Shown one piece after another: positions 7,934-16,668 of a stretch of 64,000 nt of DNA. Position numbers and translations under genes: made by a program. Position 1 is the stretch's first letter, and the number at the start of each line of letters is the position of its first letter. Origin of the DNA: UBA2136 sp047635695 (lineage in GTDB: Bacteria; Pseudomonadota; Alphaproteobacteria; UBA2136); assembly GCA_047635695.1 (NCBI GenBank), contig JBLILN010000007.1, forward strand, positions 24,230-88,229, written 5' to 3'. The notes under the pieces are model-generated. The model saw only the letters and a program-made list of their open reading frames with translations, made no database searches and was not told the DNA's origin.

Positions 7934-8893
7934 TTATTTGCTGTTTTTTAAAACATTATAAAGTGCTGTCATATCCGCAGGCATCGGTTCTTCAAAGCGT
8001 AATTCTTCCCCTGTAATAGGGTGTGTGAAGCCTAAAATAGTGGCGTGAAGCATTTGATGGTCAAGTTCATTGATTAACTTAACCGCTTCGCCATTTTGCA
8101 TTTTTTTACGTTTACCGTAAGTAGGGTCAGCAATAATATTGTTATGTATATGGTTTGCGTGAACGCGAATTTGGTGCGTGCGTCCTGTATAAAGTTTGAA
8201 TTTTAAAAGACAAGCTTCAGCGTTGAAAGTTTCAAGTACTTCAAATGTTGTAATAGCTTCTTTGCCACCACGTTCAATAACGGCCATTTTTTTGCGGTCA
8301 CGTGGGTGGCGACCTATCATGGTTTCCACACGTCTTTCAACACTCATCGGGCGGCCATAGCATAGTGCTAAGTAATTGCGCTCCATAATGCGCTCAGCAA
8401 ACATTTCGCTGAGAGCTTTGTGCGTTGCGTCGTCTTTTGCAACAACCATAACACCACTTGTGCCTTTGTCGAGCCTGTGCACGATACCAGGGCGTTCTAC
8501 GCCGCCAATGCCGCTCAGGTCTTTACAATGGAAGAGAAGGGCGTTCACAAGCGTGCCAGACACCATAGGGCCAGCAGGGTGAACACTCATACCTGCGGCT
8601 TTGTTAATAATGATAAGGTGATCGTCCTCATATAAAATATCGAGAGGGATATCTTCTGCTGCAATGTCCAGTGTGGTGGCCTCTGGCACATTTAAAGTGA
8701 ATATTTCGCCAACCTTTACTTTATATGAAGGGGTGGATACAACCTTGCCATCTTCTAACATCACATGATTATCAGAAATTAACTTTTTAAGGCGTTCACG
8801 GCTAAGGTGTGGGAAGGCAGTTGCCAAAAAGCGGTCAAGCCTTTGCTTTTTAGTTTCTTCTTCCACTGCGTCTGTTTTAAATATATCGTTCAT
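7934..8893 (-). CDS. rluD: 23S rRNA pseudouridine synthase, RluD family
   Basis: RluD-type enzymes convert specific uridines of 23S rRNA (helix 69) to pseudouridine. An N-terminal S4 RNA-binding domain (about residues 16-75, RLDRFLATAFPHLSRERLKKLI) is followed by the catalytic domain. This contains HRLDKGTSGVMVV with the catalytic aspartate at about residue 142, then GRTHQIRVHANH. The start is taken at MNDIF; the longer open frame upstream would add a phenylalanine-rich stretch that does not fit the family. RluC/RluA paralogues share these motifs, so target specificity is inferred from length and the HPAGP motif. Confidence 0.9.
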   Translation of the reverse strand: MNDIFKTDAVEEETKKQRLDRFLATAFPHLSRERLKKLISDNHVMLEDGKVVSTPSYKVKVGEIFTLNVPEATTLDIAAEDIPLDILYEDDHLIIINKAAGMSVHPAGPMVSGTLVNALLFHCKDLSGIGGVERPGIVHRLDKGTSGVMVVAKDDATHKALSEMFAERIMERNYLALCYGRPMSVERRVETMIGRHPRDRKKMAVIERGGKEAITTFEVLETFNAEACLLKFKLYTGRTHQIRVHANHIHNNIIADPTYGKRKKMQNGEAVKLINELDHQMLHATILGFTHPITGEELRFEEPMPADMTALYNVLKNSK

Positions 8894-8995
8894 AGGGGAT
8901 ATCTTTACAGTAAATTTAAAAAAAAAGCAAAAAAATGTCATTTTATCCTTGCATTGATAGTGGGGATTAGATATAACCCTCCTCGTTGACTGTGT

Positions 8996-9072
8996 GTCCC
9001 CATCGTCTAGTCGGCCTAGGACGCTACCCTTTCACGGTGGAAACAGGGGTTCGAATCCCCTTGGGGATACCA
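8996..9072 (+). tRNA. tRNA-Glu (anticodon TTC)
   Basis: A full cloverleaf is visible. The acceptor stem is GTCCCCA with TGGGGAT (one terminal G-U pair). The D-arm follows TCGTCTAG. The anticodon loop CTTTCAC carries TTC, and the T-arm is AGGGGTTCGAATCCCCT. The discriminator is A and CCA is encoded. The sequence closely follows the bacterial tRNA-Glu pattern. Confidence 0.96.
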
Positions 9073-9222
9073 TTTAAAAATATTTAAATGGAATCTAGAA
9101 ATAGATTACATTTAGAAATATGTTTTTAAGAGTATCATCAGGACAAAGAATTTGTTTAGGTGACACAGACAGCAGGAACGAATACGTTCACAAATGACCG
9201 CTAACGCAAGTTAGTTTTGTGA

Positions 9223-9297
9223 GCGAGAATAGCTCAGTGGTAGAGCATCACCTTGCCAAGGTGGGGGTCGAGGGTTCGAATCCCTTTTCTCGCTCCA
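9223..9297 (+). tRNA. tRNA-Gly (anticodon GCC)
   Basis: The acceptor stem GCGAGAA pairs with TTCTCGC. The D-arm contains AGCTCAGTGGTAGAGC. The anticodon loop CTTGCCAAG carries GCC. The T-arm contains GGGTTCGAATCCC, the discriminator is T, and CCA is encoded. It lies 150 bases after tRNA-Glu, and a terminator follows at 9311. Confidence 0.96.
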
Positions 9298-9310
9298 TTT
9301 TTTAAAAAGA

Positions 9311-9333
9311 ACACCCTTTGGGGTGATTTTTTT
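9311..9333 (+). terminator. Terminator after tRNA-Gly
   Basis: CACCC and GGGGTG pair across a TTT loop and are followed by seven Ts, 14 bases beyond the tRNA CCA end. Confidence 0.8.
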
Positions 9334-9720
9334 GGAAAAATAGCGAAAAAAGGAATTCATGTGTTTAGAATAAACACATGAGCCAAACAAAGTTTGACTT
9401 GAAACCATAAATGGTTCGAAAGCGCCTTTGGCGCTTCGCTTATGCGTCAAAGACGCAAAGCAATCCCATTTGTGCTAGGCATGCACGCTGTGTCTACGCT
9501 CCATTTTTAAAATATAAAAGCACACCCGTAGGGTTTTTTTTTATGTTTTAAGGAGGAGGTGATGGACATCGAACCCGATAAGAGGGTTTGATACGTAGCG
9601 CAAGCGAAGTAGGCGGTGAGGCACTTGTGCCAATGGCCGCCCATAGGGTGAGCAACGCTCATCAATCCCGCTCATGCCCCACACATAAACATCCTGTAGG
9701 GCGTTTTTTATGCCTAAATA
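9334..9720. other. Hairpin-rich non-coding region behind tRNA-Gly
   Basis: No credible gene lies between the tRNA-Gly and 9892. From 9358 to 9461 five short inverted repeats follow one another with 2-3 base loops: 9358-9380 (10-bp stem), 9384-9396, 9403-9416, 9420-9436 and 9438-9461. More follow at 9572-9588, 9612-9641 (nested, with GGCAC-TT-GTGCC inside) and 9648-9660. Two T-run hairpins (ACCC-GT-AGGGT at 9523-9541 and ATCCTGTAGGGCG at 9691-9711) resemble terminators. The chain could be remnants of repeated tRNA-3'-end/terminator units or an array of palindromic elements. Function is not known. Confidence 0.6.
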
Positions 9721-9891
9721 GCCTTACAAATTAAAAGCTCGAAGGCGTTAATCTTTTATTCATTGCATGCACAGGCTTTATTGTCTATAACATAGCTAAA
9801 TTCGAAACACTTTATGCATTTTGCATATATTCTTTTACACAAGCCTTGCGTTTTAACGGCTTACATTCTTACTTCTTTTAAGGAAATACTG

Positions 9892-10512
9892 ATGACTGAA
9901 CAAAAATACAGGCGTGCAGCACCAAGTGCAGCAGCTATCTTTCACCGTGGTTTTGTAGGTAATACTTTAAAGTGTTATTTTTCGGCCAAGCGTGACACTA
10001 AAACAGGCGAACCAACAGGAAAAGACAGCCTTTATGGCGGTATTGCTGAATGCGACACGTTTTATGAAAACCCTGTGGGTTACAGCCATAATAAATTGGT
10101 AGAACTTTACCGCGAATGTTTGGAAGAAATAGGCCCCGAGTTTGAATCTTACGTCACAGAGGCTTACTTTATTCAAAATGCAAAGTTTGTTTGCGATTTA
10201 ATTGTACGAACAGGCGACGTGAATAAAATTCATGACACTATGTTTGTGTCCTTTCGAGTGGACGATGCCTTGGCCGAGTTTTTAGAAACAAAAGCCAAGC
10301 CAACGGAGGAGCAGTACCCCGCAAAACTTTACGATGTAACATTGTTAAGTGAACAGGTGCTAGGTGACGTTGGAAATGAAGGGCTGTCTGCCCCATATAA
10401 CGCACAAGAGCTTATTTCAGCTATTGTTTTACCAGACGAAATTAACTTGGCACATAAGCATGAATTAAATGCTTTGGCGATGTTTTTCTATAGGAACTTA
10501 TATGAAAATTAA
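9892..10512 (+). CDS. Hypothetical protein upstream of nadD, weakly Nudix-like
   Basis: The start is set at MTEQKY, with AAGGA about 8 bases upstream; the longer open frame begins in a non-coding leader. The 206-residue product has no signal peptide. One segment, RECLEEIG (about residues 80-87), matches the R-E-U-x-E-E-x-G half of a Nudix box. The glycine and glutamate of the first half are not correctly spaced, so catalysis by that fold is doubtful. The stop overlaps the nadD start by 11 bases, so translation is probably coupled. The link to NAD metabolism rests on position only. Confidence 0.6.
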   Translation: MTEQKYRRAAPSAAAIFHRGFVGNTLKCYFSAKRDTKTGEPTGKDSLYGGIAECDTFYENPVGYSHNKLVELYRECLEEIGPEFESYVTEAYFIQNAKFVCDLIVRTGDVNKIHDTMFVSFRVDDALAEFLETKAKPTEEQYPAKLYDVTLLSEQVLGDVGNEGLSAPYNAQELISAIVLPDEINLAHKHELNALAMFFYRNLYEN

Positions 10513-11155
10513 AACGGTTTTACTTGAAGGTGGGTCATTTAACCCTGTCCATCAAACAGGCCATATTGGCTCTATTAAAAATCTTTTTGAAACATTAAAT
10601 CACTTTGGCGCCAAGGTAGACGAAGCTTGGCTATTGCCAGCATTTCAAAACCCCGATAAGCCTACCAAAGGTATGGCCAGTTATCATCACCGTCTTCGTA
10701 TGTGCCAAATTCAAGCGGCACCCTATAAAGACTGGTTGAAGGTATGTGGCTTTGAAGGGCAAATAGAAGCGCCGCATTATACGCACACTGTTTTAAAGCA
10801 GTTGATAAAAACTTACCCGCACGTCCAATTTATTTGGATGATGGGCAGCGATAATTTGGTGCATTTTCATGAATGGGAATTTTCCCATGATATTTTGCAA
10901 CTTTGCCCAATTGTTGTTGTGGGGCGACCTTGTTCGGCCTATAAGGCGCGTCGGTCTGTCACCATGCAAGAAAATGAGTATGCGGTTTACCCCATTGGCG
11001 CCCCTTTTAACGAAACACCGAATATTCGTTTTGTAGATGCCAATTTAAATGCGAGGGCGACCGATATACGTCAAGCTATCTTAGACGGTGTTGAAACGCC
11101 TGACCTTCATTCTGATGTACGTGCTTATATCGATAAACACAATTTATACCGTTAA
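10502..11155 (+). CDS. nadD: Nicotinate-nucleotide adenylyltransferase-like protein
   Basis: NadD transfers AMP from ATP to nicotinate mononucleotide, giving deamido-NAD in NAD synthesis. The 217-residue product has the nucleotidyltransferase nucleotide-binding motif GGSFNPVHQTGH near the N-terminus. This is slightly longer than the usual GGSFDPxHxGH. MMGSDNLVHFHEWE lies in the middle, and ARATDIRQAI near the C-terminus corresponds to the family's S-T-x-I-R motif. The ATG at 10502 begins with MKIKTVLLEGG inside the upstream gene's last codons. A terminator follows at 11171. Confidence 0.85.
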   Translation: MKIKTVLLEGGSFNPVHQTGHIGSIKNLFETLNHFGAKVDEAWLLPAFQNPDKPTKGMASYHHRLRMCQIQAAPYKDWLKVCGFEGQIEAPHYTHTVLKQLIKTYPHVQFIWMMGSDNLVHFHEWEFSHDILQLCPIVVVGRPCSAYKARRSVTMQENEYAVYPIGAPFNETPNIRFVDANLNARATDIRQAILDGVETPDLHSDVRAYIDKHNLYR

Positions 11156-11170
11156 ATGAAACGAACAAAA

Positions 11171-11197
11171 AAGCTCCCAGTTTGGGGGCTTTTTTTT
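11171..11197 (+). terminator. Terminator of nadD
   Basis: AGCTCCC and GGGGGCT form a stem followed by eight Ts. It reaches into the rsmA stop codon on the other strand, so the convergent genes share it. Confidence 0.8.
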
Positions 11198-11966
11198 ATA
11201 GCTTATCTGACAGCAGACAAAATTGTTCTGTCGTCAGTGTTTCTGGGCGCTGTGTCGCTTTAACGCCGATAGATTCTATCTGTTCGACATCTAAAATACT
11301 CTTCAGGCTGGCACGCAACATTTTACGGCGCTTAGTGAATGTGCTTTGCAGTATATAGCTGAGTTTTTTATCGTCAGCATTGAACCTTTTTTCGTCTAAC
11401 GGTATAAGGGAAACGATAGAAGAGGTTACTTTGGGTTGCGGAAAGAAGGCCGTGGGCGGCACGTCAAAAAGTCTTTTACGGCTACAATATAAGTCACACC
11501 AAACGGCAAGGCGACCCCAGTGATTGTCGTTTACATTGGCGGTGATACGTTGAATAACTTCTTTTTGTAACATGAAGGTCATCGCACTAATATGTGCGCC
11601 CATTTTAATGGCGTTGAACACAATTTGTGTGCCAACGTTATAAGGCAGGTTGCCCACAAGTTTGTATTTTCCTTGCGTCAGTGTTGTGAGGTTTTGCTTT
11701 AAAGCGTCACCGATAATGACGGTGAGGCGACCATCATATTTTTCATTGAGTGCATCTAAAGGCACAAGCATGCGTTCGTCCATTTCAAGGGCTATCACAT
11801 GGGCGCCTGCTGCAAGTAAATGTTCAGTTAAAGCACCTTGACCAGGCCCCACTTCAATAATAGTTTCGCCTACCTGTGGGTTAATAGCCTGAATAATTTT
11901 ACGAATAATATTTTGATCGGTCAGGAAATTCTGACCGAGTGATTTCTTCGCTTCAATTTCGCTCAT
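11196..11966 (-). CDS. rsmA: 16S rRNA dimethyladenosine transferase RsmA/KsgA
   Basis: RsmA dimethylates the two adjacent adenosines of helix 45 of 16S rRNA late in small-subunit assembly. The 256-residue protein has KSLGQNFLTD near the N-terminus, the SAM motif VGPGQGALTEHL, and the catalytic NLPYNVGTQI motif (N-L-P-Y). FTKRRKMLR marks the C-terminal domain. It follows surA by 9 bases and ends the lpt-surA run. In many proteobacteria pdxA lies between these two genes; it is absent here. Confidence 0.96.
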   Translation of the reverse strand: MSEIEAKKSLGQNFLTDQNIIRKIIQAINPQVGETIIEVGPGQGALTEHLLAAGAHVIALEMDERMLVPLDALNEKYDGRLTVIIGDALKQNLTTLTQGKYKLVGNLPYNVGTQIVFNAIKMGAHISAMTFMLQKEVIQRITANVNDNHWGRLAVWCDLYCSRKRLFDVPPTAFFPQPKVTSSIVSLIPLDEKRFNADDKKLSYILQSTFTKRRKMLRASLKSILDVEQIESIGVKATQRPETLTTEQFCLLSDKL

Positions 11967-11975
11967 GTTTTTTCC

Positions 11976-13265
11976 TTAAAGGCGTAGTTCAACGTAGGCT
12001 TGGCGGCGCAGGTCACGAACAAAGCGCTTGGCTGCAAGCTCAAGGCGGTTGCTCATTATACGGCCTTGTAAACGGTTACGATAAATTTGCAATTGCTTTG
12101 GCAAGACGTCACGTTTGTCACTCAGGTGGTAAACCGTTAATATTTCATCTTCTTTTATGACAGGCGTAAAGTCATTAATATCCATGTCTTCAATTTCTTT
12201 TTGGCTTGCTTCTGGTAGCTCTTCTAGGGGGATCCAACCAAGGTCACCACTGCCTTTGTTTTGCAAGTTATCTTCATGGCGCTGGGTCATTTCTTCAATG
12301 TCACCGAGGAGTTCCATGCCTTTAATTTCTTTATTAAAGAGATCTTCCAATGCTTGCTTATCTTGAGCACCTAGTAAGTTAACCTGGTATTTGAATAGTT
12401 TGTATTCTGTAATAGGTTCGCTTGAAAATTCTTTGGTTTTCTTAACATTGGCGACATATAAAATATGCCAACCATTAGGTGTTGAGATAGGTTTGCTAAT
12501 GTGGCCTTTTTCTAAAGTGACAAGGGCGTCGTCAAGGGCAGGGGACAATTCACCCGCACCGTACCAGCCAAGGTAACCGTCTTTACCTTCTTTTGATGAT
12601 GTTTCTTCGCCGAAAGCTTCTGCAAGGCTATGAAAGTCAACTTCGTCGCTTTGAAATTTATTATAAATATTAGAAACGTGTTTTTCCATTTTTTTGTTGC
12701 TTGTGCCTTTGGCGTGGGCAATGAAAATTTGGTAAACTTCTTTTTCCCAGTTATTTTTGCCGTTGTTAATATTGGCCAGTAGGCGGTCAATTTCGCCTTT
12801 GCTCACAGTCACACGTGGGCGCAATTTTTTATCAACAATTTTTTGACGCATTAGGCTAGCAGCAATTTTTGCTTTTGCCGTGTCAACCAAGCCATTGGCT
12901 AGGTTAAAAAATGCGCCGTGTGTCATGTTGTTACGTTTTTCAATTTCTGCAATAGCAAGGTCAATTTCAGAATCGCTGACAACAATACCTTGTTGCGCGG
13001 CATATTGACGCTGCACTTCTTCGTTGACGAGGTCATTGAGTGTTTTGTTGTAAATGTTTTTCAATTGCTCTTGCGGAATTTTTTGACGAAGTTGGCGTTT
13101 GATAAGCTCAAAGCGCTGGTCAAGGTCTTGTTGCGTGATCACAGAACCACTCACAACAGCAATAACGCGGTCGGTTGATTTTTGATTGATTGCAGCAGTT
13201 GCGACCCCGTTAAAGAACAAGGCACATGCTAGGGCGAAAGATAGAGTAAATTTATACATTTTCAT
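11976..13265 (-). CDS. surA: Peptidylprolyl isomerase / periplasmic chaperone SurA
   Basis: SurA guides unfolded outer-membrane proteins, including LptD, to the BAM complex. The start is taken at MKMYKFTLS, which gives a classical signal peptide ending near VATAA. The longer frame upstream would add twelve residues that spoil it. A SurA N-terminal domain (DRVIAVVSGSVITQQDLDQR) leads into a parvulin domain (GYLGWYGAGELSPALDDAL then SKPISTPNGWHILYV). A second, poorer parvulin-like part with SGDLGWIPLEEL follows. It sits between lptD and rsmA, the conserved order. Confidence 0.92.
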   Translation of the reverse strand: MKMYKFTLSFALACALFFNGVATAAINQKSTDRVIAVVSGSVITQQDLDQRFELIKRQLRQKIPQEQLKNIYNKTLNDLVNEEVQRQYAAQQGIVVSDSEIDLAIAEIEKRNNMTHGAFFNLANGLVDTAKAKIAASLMRQKIVDKKLRPRVTVSKGEIDRLLANINNGKNNWEKEVYQIFIAHAKGTSNKKMEKHVSNIYNKFQSDEVDFHSLAEAFGEETSSKEGKDGYLGWYGAGELSPALDDALVTLEKGHISKPISTPNGWHILYVANVKKTKEFSSEPITEYKLFKYQVNLLGAQDKQALEDLFNKEIKGMELLGDIEEMTQRHEDNLQNKGSGDLGWIPLEELPEASQKEIEDMDINDFTPVIKEDEILTVYHLSDKRDVLPKQLQIYRNRLQGRIMSNRLELAAKRFVRDLRRQAYVELRL

Positions 13266-13363
13266 GTGACAGATATTGCCTGAATTTACGCATAATTTCA
13301 ACTAAAAAAACACAGGCGCCATAAGCTTGTAACAGTTAAACTTGTAGGGTGAAATATAATTTT

Positions 13364-15466
13364 CTATTCGCTGTCTCTGCCCAGTGTTAAAAGCTCTAAA
13401 TTGAGCAAATAGTCGGTTGACGGCGTGACGTTGCGGTTGCTAAAGCCACGTCTTCTTGATTTAAATGACAAACGGTAACATTGGTGTGTATAGTTTATTT
13501 CACCTTCTGTGTTTAGCAGGTGACCATCATTTGTGAGGTCCTTGTGCACTTCACCACCAATATCAAATTCCTCATTAAAGCGGTAACGACCTGTTATTTT
13601 GAATTCTTCAGGGCCATTGTCTAATTGTGAATGTGTTAATTGTAGGTACGTATTTTTTCTGTCACCGAGTGTAAGGGAGTTATCCATACGTTTTGTTTCA
13701 AAGGTTGCATTATCGAGGCGGAACTTGGTACTAAAGTTTATGCCATTGTAAGGTTCACCTTCAAATATACCCACCCAGTCAGAAACTTGTGTTTCTGTGC
13801 CACCTGTTGTTGGTAGGTCTGCATCATCGAAGAAGCGGTATGACTGACCAAAAAAGGCGCGCCATGTGGTTTGGCCATTTTCGCCCCATTGGTTGTCGAC
13901 ACCATAAATAAATCGGGTGCCGCTTTCAATCCGGTCGTAACCAGCAAAGCGGTTGGTGTCAAATAAGTTTGACGTATCCAGTTCGTAGGCAACGGAATCT
14001 TCATTTGGTATTTCATTGGGGTTCCCACCACGTGGTGAAGCGACAAACATGGCTTGTGGGGTCACTTTATGATAACCACTCGTTGAAATGAAAGGTCTTT
14101 GCCACTGCAATGAAATTTGCGGTATAATACGACCCGTTGTGCCTTCTTCACCGTCAGTGCTGTAAGCATCGGTTTCTATATGATAAACGTCGCCGCGTAC
14201 ACTGGCTGTAAAGTCAAATTTGTTACCAGAATTTGTAATATAAACATCTCTGTATTCTGCTTCAGTGACAAAGCGCTGTGATGTTGTGCCTTCACCACGG
14301 CTGAGGTTTAAAATATTGGCTGAAAGGGTGAGGGTATTTGATTTATTATGATCAAGGTTAAAGCCACGCTCAAAAATGAATTTTGGCATCACCTGCGCTG
14401 TTTTGTCATCGTCGCCATTAAGGGTTTGGTCTTGGTAAAATGTGGTAACGGCGCCGTAGTAATGGTTAGGTGATGTGTCTTCAGCGTAAATTGTGCTGGC
14501 AAGGTGTGACGGGTTTTCGTCCAAAAATGCATCGTAATAAGTATCATCAGAGGCCAAGTTAATGTTGGCACCCACACGTCTGCCTTTTTTGGCAATATAT
14601 TCAAATTCAGCTTCAAGGTTCGAGCGTAAAGAATCCGTTTTTTCATCATCAATAGCGGTGGCTCTTATTTCGCTGTAAATATGTTTAGAGCTGTAACGGT
14701 GCTCGGCGCCATACATCATGCCACGCTCTGTCATGTAGCGTAGGCGTGCTGTAGCGTCTTGGTTTTCTGAAATACGTTTGTAGTAACCTGTTTTAATTTC
14801 AAAGCCACGGCTGGTGGAAGAACCAAAGCGTGGGATTAAAAGGCCGTCCTCTGCCTTTTCAACAACGCTGTGTTTGAAATAAGGCAGGTAAAGAATGGGG
14901 GTGCCATAAACGTCTAGTATAGCGTCATCATATGTGGCTGTGCCTTTTTCGCTGTTATATTCAATTTTACCCGCGCGGATTTTCCAAGGTAGGTCATCAT
15001 CGTCTTCGCCACATTCAGCGCAGGGGCTGTAAACAGCATTTTCAAGTGTTAAAATACCAGCGCTGGTTTTAGACGCTTTTTTGGCGGCAAGTTTAGGGCC
15101 GTTTTCATTTTCGCCACCCAGACGCACACGTAAATTGTGTAAAACAGCAGCCTTAAGGTCATCTTTTAATTCAATTTCATCCAAAATAATGGTGATGTTA
15201 TCGGCGTCTACATAGGTCACATTGCCCTTGGCAAAAACTTGTCCACTTTCGGTGTTGTAACGAAGGCTGTCTGCCCATAAGTTACCACTATCAGACAATA
15301 TATTAACGTTACCTGTGGCTGTTACTTCTGTGCCTTTTTCGCTGTATTGTACGTCATCAGCAAGCAGGGCAAAGTCGTCCTTGGCTTCGGCAGTATAGGC
15401 AGGAGAAAGTGTTACAGCAGTTGTGACAGATAGCAGTGTTAATAAGTTTTTGGCATAAGGGTGCAT
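13364..15466 (-). CDS. lptD: LPS-assembly protein LptD
   Basis: LptD is the outer-membrane beta-barrel that, with LptE, inserts lipopolysaccharide into the outer leaflet. The start MHPYAKNLL gives a signal peptide ending around TAEA; the open frame begins eleven codons earlier with a charged stretch. An OstA/LptA-like jelly-roll occupies about residues 35-150 (DVQYSEKGTEVTATGNV). A CAEC pair follows at about residue 150, which could take part in the disulfides that check LptD assembly. The rest is alternating barrel strands starting with GTPILYLPYFKHS. At about 700 residues it is typical for alphaproteobacteria. Confidence 0.94.
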   Translation of the reverse strand: MHPYAKNLLTLLSVTTAVTLSPAYTAEAKDDFALLADDVQYSEKGTEVTATGNVNILSDSGNLWADSLRYNTESGQVFAKGNVTYVDADNITIILDEIELKDDLKAAVLHNLRVRLGGENENGPKLAAKKASKTSAGILTLENAVYSPCAECGEDDDDLPWKIRAGKIEYNSEKGTATYDDAILDVYGTPILYLPYFKHSVVEKAEDGLLIPRFGSSTSRGFEIKTGYYKRISENQDATARLRYMTERGMMYGAEHRYSSKHIYSEIRATAIDDEKTDSLRSNLEAEFEYIAKKGRRVGANINLASDDTYYDAFLDENPSHLASTIYAEDTSPNHYYGAVTTFYQDQTLNGDDDKTAQVMPKFIFERGFNLDHNKSNTLTLSANILNLSRGEGTTSQRFVTEAEYRDVYITNSGNKFDFTASVRGDVYHIETDAYSTDGEEGTTGRIIPQISLQWQRPFISTSGYHKVTPQAMFVASPRGGNPNEIPNEDSVAYELDTSNLFDTNRFAGYDRIESGTRFIYGVDNQWGENGQTTWRAFFGQSYRFFDDADLPTTGGTETQVSDWVGIFEGEPYNGINFSTKFRLDNATFETKRMDNSLTLGDRKNTYLQLTHSQLDNGPEEFKITGRYRFNEEFDIGGEVHKDLTNDGHLLNTEGEINYTHQCYRLSFKSRRRGFSNRNVTPSTDYLLNLELLTLGRDSE

Positions 15467-15553
15467 AAAATTGTTTTTCTTTGTTATGCAAAATGCCATC
15501 TCACATTGTTAGATGCATTTTGTCATAATTTTTTAATACATAAAAGTGACGTG

Positions 15554-16666
15554 TCACTCTTCTCTGAAATGCAAGAACAGGCTTAACCCTAAGAACCCCG
15601 CAATAAGGGTTGGTAGCCATGCTGCTAACGTAATATCAATACGTCCAGCCATGCCGTAGTTGCTAATGAAGTTGGTAAAGAAGTAAAAGGCAAAGCCAAA
15701 ACCTACTCCCACCATCAGCATACGCGCCATACCTTGATTTCTTGAGAATTGTAACGCAAAAGGCGCCGCAATCAAAAACATTGCGAGTATCAAGGCAGGT
15801 GAAGAAATGAGTTTTTGCCACTGCATTTCGTGTGATTGTGTAGGGAAACCAGTGTCTTGAAGCTTGTCTATGAAGTTTTTAAGCTCCCACACACTAAGTG
15901 TTTGTGGTGATGTAAAACTGTTACGGATTGTCTCTGGTGTGAGGACGGTGTTCAACTCCATAGACTTTGATCGTTCTGACGGTTGCCCTGGTTTTAAAAT
16001 AAGAGGCGTGTCTAAAAGCCATTTATCTGTTCTTAGGCGCATATTAGGTGTGTCGATACGTTTAATAAAATGACCATCTTTGTCATTGACAAAAACAGTA
16101 GCCTCTTCAAGCCTGCGGCCATTATCAGCAATATTTTTTGCGAAAATGAGTAGATTTTCGGTTTCGTCGTCTTGCCTTAACCATACTTGCCCACCATTGG
16201 TGAGGAAGCCTTGGATAGAACCTGGAAATATTTCAGCTTCTAGTTTTTGGTAGCTTTTAAGCGTTGTCGAAGCAAAGGGGTTTAAGGTAAATAAGTTAAA
16301 CAAGCCAATAGTCATACAAACAATCAAAGGTGAAATCAGAAAGTTCCTTGCAGGGACACCGCTAGCACGGATAACAATAAGCTCATGGTCTTTTGTGAGT
16401 TTTGAAAAGCAAAGCAAAGTACCTATTAAAATAGCAAAGGGTGTTAATTGCAAAAGTTGATCGGGCATTTTTAATAATAACATTTCCAAGGCAACAGGGC
16501 CGGCGTCAATGTTTTTCGCGCCAAGGCGTCTGGTAAGCTCCATAAAGTCGAGCAATGAAACAATGCCAAGTAAGGTAATGGTTGTAAAAAATACAGAAGC
16601 AAGAAAACGCTTTGCTAAGTAAATAAACAAAGTTGGGGTGAGTGTTTTTGTCTTGGTTATTTGCAT
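15554..16666 (-). CDS. lptG: LPS export permease LptG (YjgP/YjgQ family)
   Basis: LptG pairs with LptF and the LptB ATPase to extract LPS from the inner membrane. The 370-residue protein has the family layout: one or more N-terminal helices (IYLAKRFLASVFFTTITLLG), then helices 2-3. A periplasmic beta-jellyroll of about 150 residues follows, and three C-terminal helices end in GFLGLSLFLHFREE. It starts 2 bases after lptF ends. The order F-G and similarity of length support LptG over LptF. Confidence 0.9.
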   Translation of the reverse strand: MQITKTKTLTPTLFIYLAKRFLASVFFTTITLLGIVSLLDFMELTRRLGAKNIDAGPVALEMLLLKMPDQLLQLTPFAILIGTLLCFSKLTKDHELIVIRASGVPARNFLISPLIVCMTIGLFNLFTLNPFASTTLKSYQKLEAEIFPGSIQGFLTNGGQVWLRQDDETENLLIFAKNIADNGRRLEEATVFVNDKDGHFIKRIDTPNMRLRTDKWLLDTPLILKPGQPSERSKSMELNTVLTPETIRNSFTSPQTLSVWELKNFIDKLQDTGFPTQSHEMQWQKLISSPALILAMFLIAAPFALQFSRNQGMARMLMVGVGFGFAFYFFTNFISNYGMAGRIDITLAAWLPTLIAGFLGLSLFLHFREE

Positions 16667-16668
16667 AA

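Noticed and set aside
9211..9450. Minus-strand open frame of 79 codons containing RDSNPRPPPWQGDALPLSYS
   Set aside because: It is the antisense of tRNA-Gly plus the hairpin region. This type of peptide is a well-known false gene call over tRNA genes.
9358..9461. Possible CRISPR array
   Set aside because: The successive palindromes differ from each other and there are no equal spacers, so this is not a repeat-spacer structure.
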